NCBI RefSeq assembly: GCF_014170305.1
Contig: NZ_LZZT01000004.1
Coordinates: 62,001 to 126,000 of the forward strand
Direction: 5' to 3'
From: Achromobacter sp. UMC71
GTDB taxonomy: Bacteria; Pseudomonadota; Gammaproteobacteria; Burkholderiales; Burkholderiaceae_B
Length of the DNA stretch: 64,000 nucleotides
Shown: piece by piece, positions 63,302 to 64,000 of the stretch
Layout: the number at the start of each line of letters is the position of its first letter
How positions within the stretch are numbered: the stretch's first letter is position 1
Program-made: the position numbers and the translations under genes
The notes under the pieces: generated by a model
Database searches by the model: none
What the model was told of the DNA's origin: nothing
Seen by the model: the letters and a program-made list of their open reading frames with translations, nothing else

Positions 63302-63718
63302 ATGCAGTTCTCACGCCACCTTCTCGCCGTCGCCCTCGGCGTCATGGCTGCTTCAGCCACGGCCGAATCCCCCACTCCTGGCAGTGCGCAAGCGCCCATC
63401 CGGATTCTTGCCCCTTCCCCGCTCTGCCACGTCACCACGGACAGGCCCGGCGGCAAGGTCGAGGAAATCTACTGGACCAACGGCCCCGACCACGCACGCG
63501 TCACGACCGACGAGGTCGATCACTACGTCAACTTGAACCTGGTCATCAAAACCTCCGGCTACCACGCCGGCGACTGCATCGAAGCCACCATCCAGGCCGA
63601 CGACGGCGCTGACGTCGCAATGGGCGCCCGAGAGATCGTGCTGGGCGGCCGGGTCAACGAAATCGGCTATGTCTTTTTCGAGGCACCGATGCGCCGCTAC
63701 ACGGTGATCTTGAGATAG
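63302..63718 (+). CDS. Small exported protein of unknown function (138 residues)
   Basis: I do not recognise this protein. It has a signal peptide (MQFSRHLLAVALGVMAASATA). The mature part of about 117 residues is probably beta-rich with two Cys (SPLCHVTT and AGDCIEATI) that could pair in the periplasm. It stands alone, convergent with the ornithine cyclodeaminase-like gene. Confidence 0.7.
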   Translation: MQFSRHLLAVALGVMAASATAESPTPGSAQAPIRILAPSPLCHVTTDRPGGKVEEIYWTNGPDHARVTTDEVDHYVNLNLVIKTSGYHAGDCIEATIQADDGADVAMGAREIVLGGRVNEIGYVFFEAPMRRYTVILR

Positions 63719-63768
63719 CGCGCGCATCCCGGGCCCGGTGACCCTCCCCGTGCGATTCAGGCTTCTGG

Positions 63769-64000
63769 CTACGTTGTGCTTTCGTACACCAGCGCCGCCG
63801 CGGCCAGATCCTCCAGCGCGGTACCGACCGCCTTGAAGACCGTGCGGCCCGCTGAATCCCCGCGGCCGGGAACTCTCCCGTTCACCAGGTCCGCCAGGTC
63901 TGCGGCAACATCGCCCGCAGCAAACACGCCACGCGACATCGGGCCAAGCAACTCACCACTCTTTTGCAAGGCCTCTTGCGTATCGATAAACAGGCGGGCA
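63769..64000 (-). CDS. Ornithine cyclodeaminase/mu-crystallin family protein, C-terminal 76 residues (5' end outside window)
   Basis: The minus-strand frame is open to the window edge and ends at TAG 63771-63769. The translation ARLFIDTQEALQKSGELLGP, then GDVAADLADLVNG and GRTVFKAVGTALEDLAAAAL, matches the end of the ornithine cyclodeaminase family (NAD-binding half). Members include ornithine cyclodeaminase, alanine dehydrogenase and ketimine reductases; specificity cannot be told from this part. Confidence 0.85.
   Translation of the reverse strand, partial: ARLFIDTQEALQKSGELLGPMSRGVFAAGDVAADLADLVNGRVPGRGDSAGRTVFKAVGTALEDLAAAALVYESTT

Overview
The window is 64 kb of GC-rich, densely coding chromosome. 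It most resembles the Alcaligenaceae of the Burkholderiales (Achromobacter/Bordetella type). Supporting signs are the many Bug/TctC solute-binding proteins, the gene order hemA-prfA-prmC-grxD-ubiX, a DUF2970 protein, the CysI-like reductase followed by DUF934, and a nicotinate (nic) locus with a MarR regulator of the NicR/BpsR type. This placement is inference from gene content. I see no transposase, integrase, rRNA, CRISPR array or phage gene, and one tRNA (Phe).

Region by region. 1-441: end of a beta-carbonic anhydrase. 442-986: gene-free, with a large nested inverted repeat. 987-11255: GntR regulator divergent from a ten-gene catabolic operon (three SDRs, a complete Liv-type ABC importer, a KstD-like flavoprotein and a GST). 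11483-14975: small protein, DUF3100-like membrane protein with divergent LysR, DUF2970 protein. 15191-17465: siroheme reductase and DUF934 protein. 17503-22508: IclR regulator divergent from an operon of Bug protein, acyl-CoA synthetase, citryl-CoA lyase-like protein and SDR. 22544-22650: remnant of an acireductone dioxygenase gene (mtnD) just downstream of an orphan metQ. 23638-29095: DUF6817-like protein, then ubiX, grxD, prmC, prfA and hemA on the minus strand. 29362-29437: tRNA-Phe. 29512-32483: LysE exporter, Lrp regulator, second LysE exporter and RhtA-like exporter. 32536-34413: Bug protein and OtnI-like isomerase. 34578-36704: ZnuD-like zinc receptor behind a Zur-like double operator. 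36813-40288: DUF2817 peptidase, MFS transporter, LysR. 40335-44919: GntR and a four-gene tetronate operon (otnC, denD, ltnD, otnK). 45003-46055: two small exported proteins. 46157-59756: the nicotinate locus. 59813-64000: alpha/beta hydrolase with divergent MerR, LysR with divergent quinone oxidoreductase, a small exported protein, and the end of an ornithine cyclodeaminase-family gene.

The best-understood system is nicotinate degradation. NicA and two NicB-type proteins hydroxylate nicotinate, NicC makes 2,5-dihydroxypyridine, NicX opens the ring, NicD deformylates and NicF deamidates to maleate. XdhC- and MocA-like proteins probably mature the molybdenum cofactor. The maleate isomerase NicE is not in the window. 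The cytochrome-bearing NicB protein has a shortened Mo-type region without a visible GAGE motif, and a separate full-length Mo subunit is encoded on the other arm.

The most promising undescribed items are: the SDR/Liv/KstD-like/GST operon; the Bug/CoA-ligase/citryl-CoA-lyase operon; an OtnC homologue that lacks two expected active-site residues; the NicB arrangement; and the mtnD scar at an apparent junction. All coding calls come from reading the translations; no database search was run.
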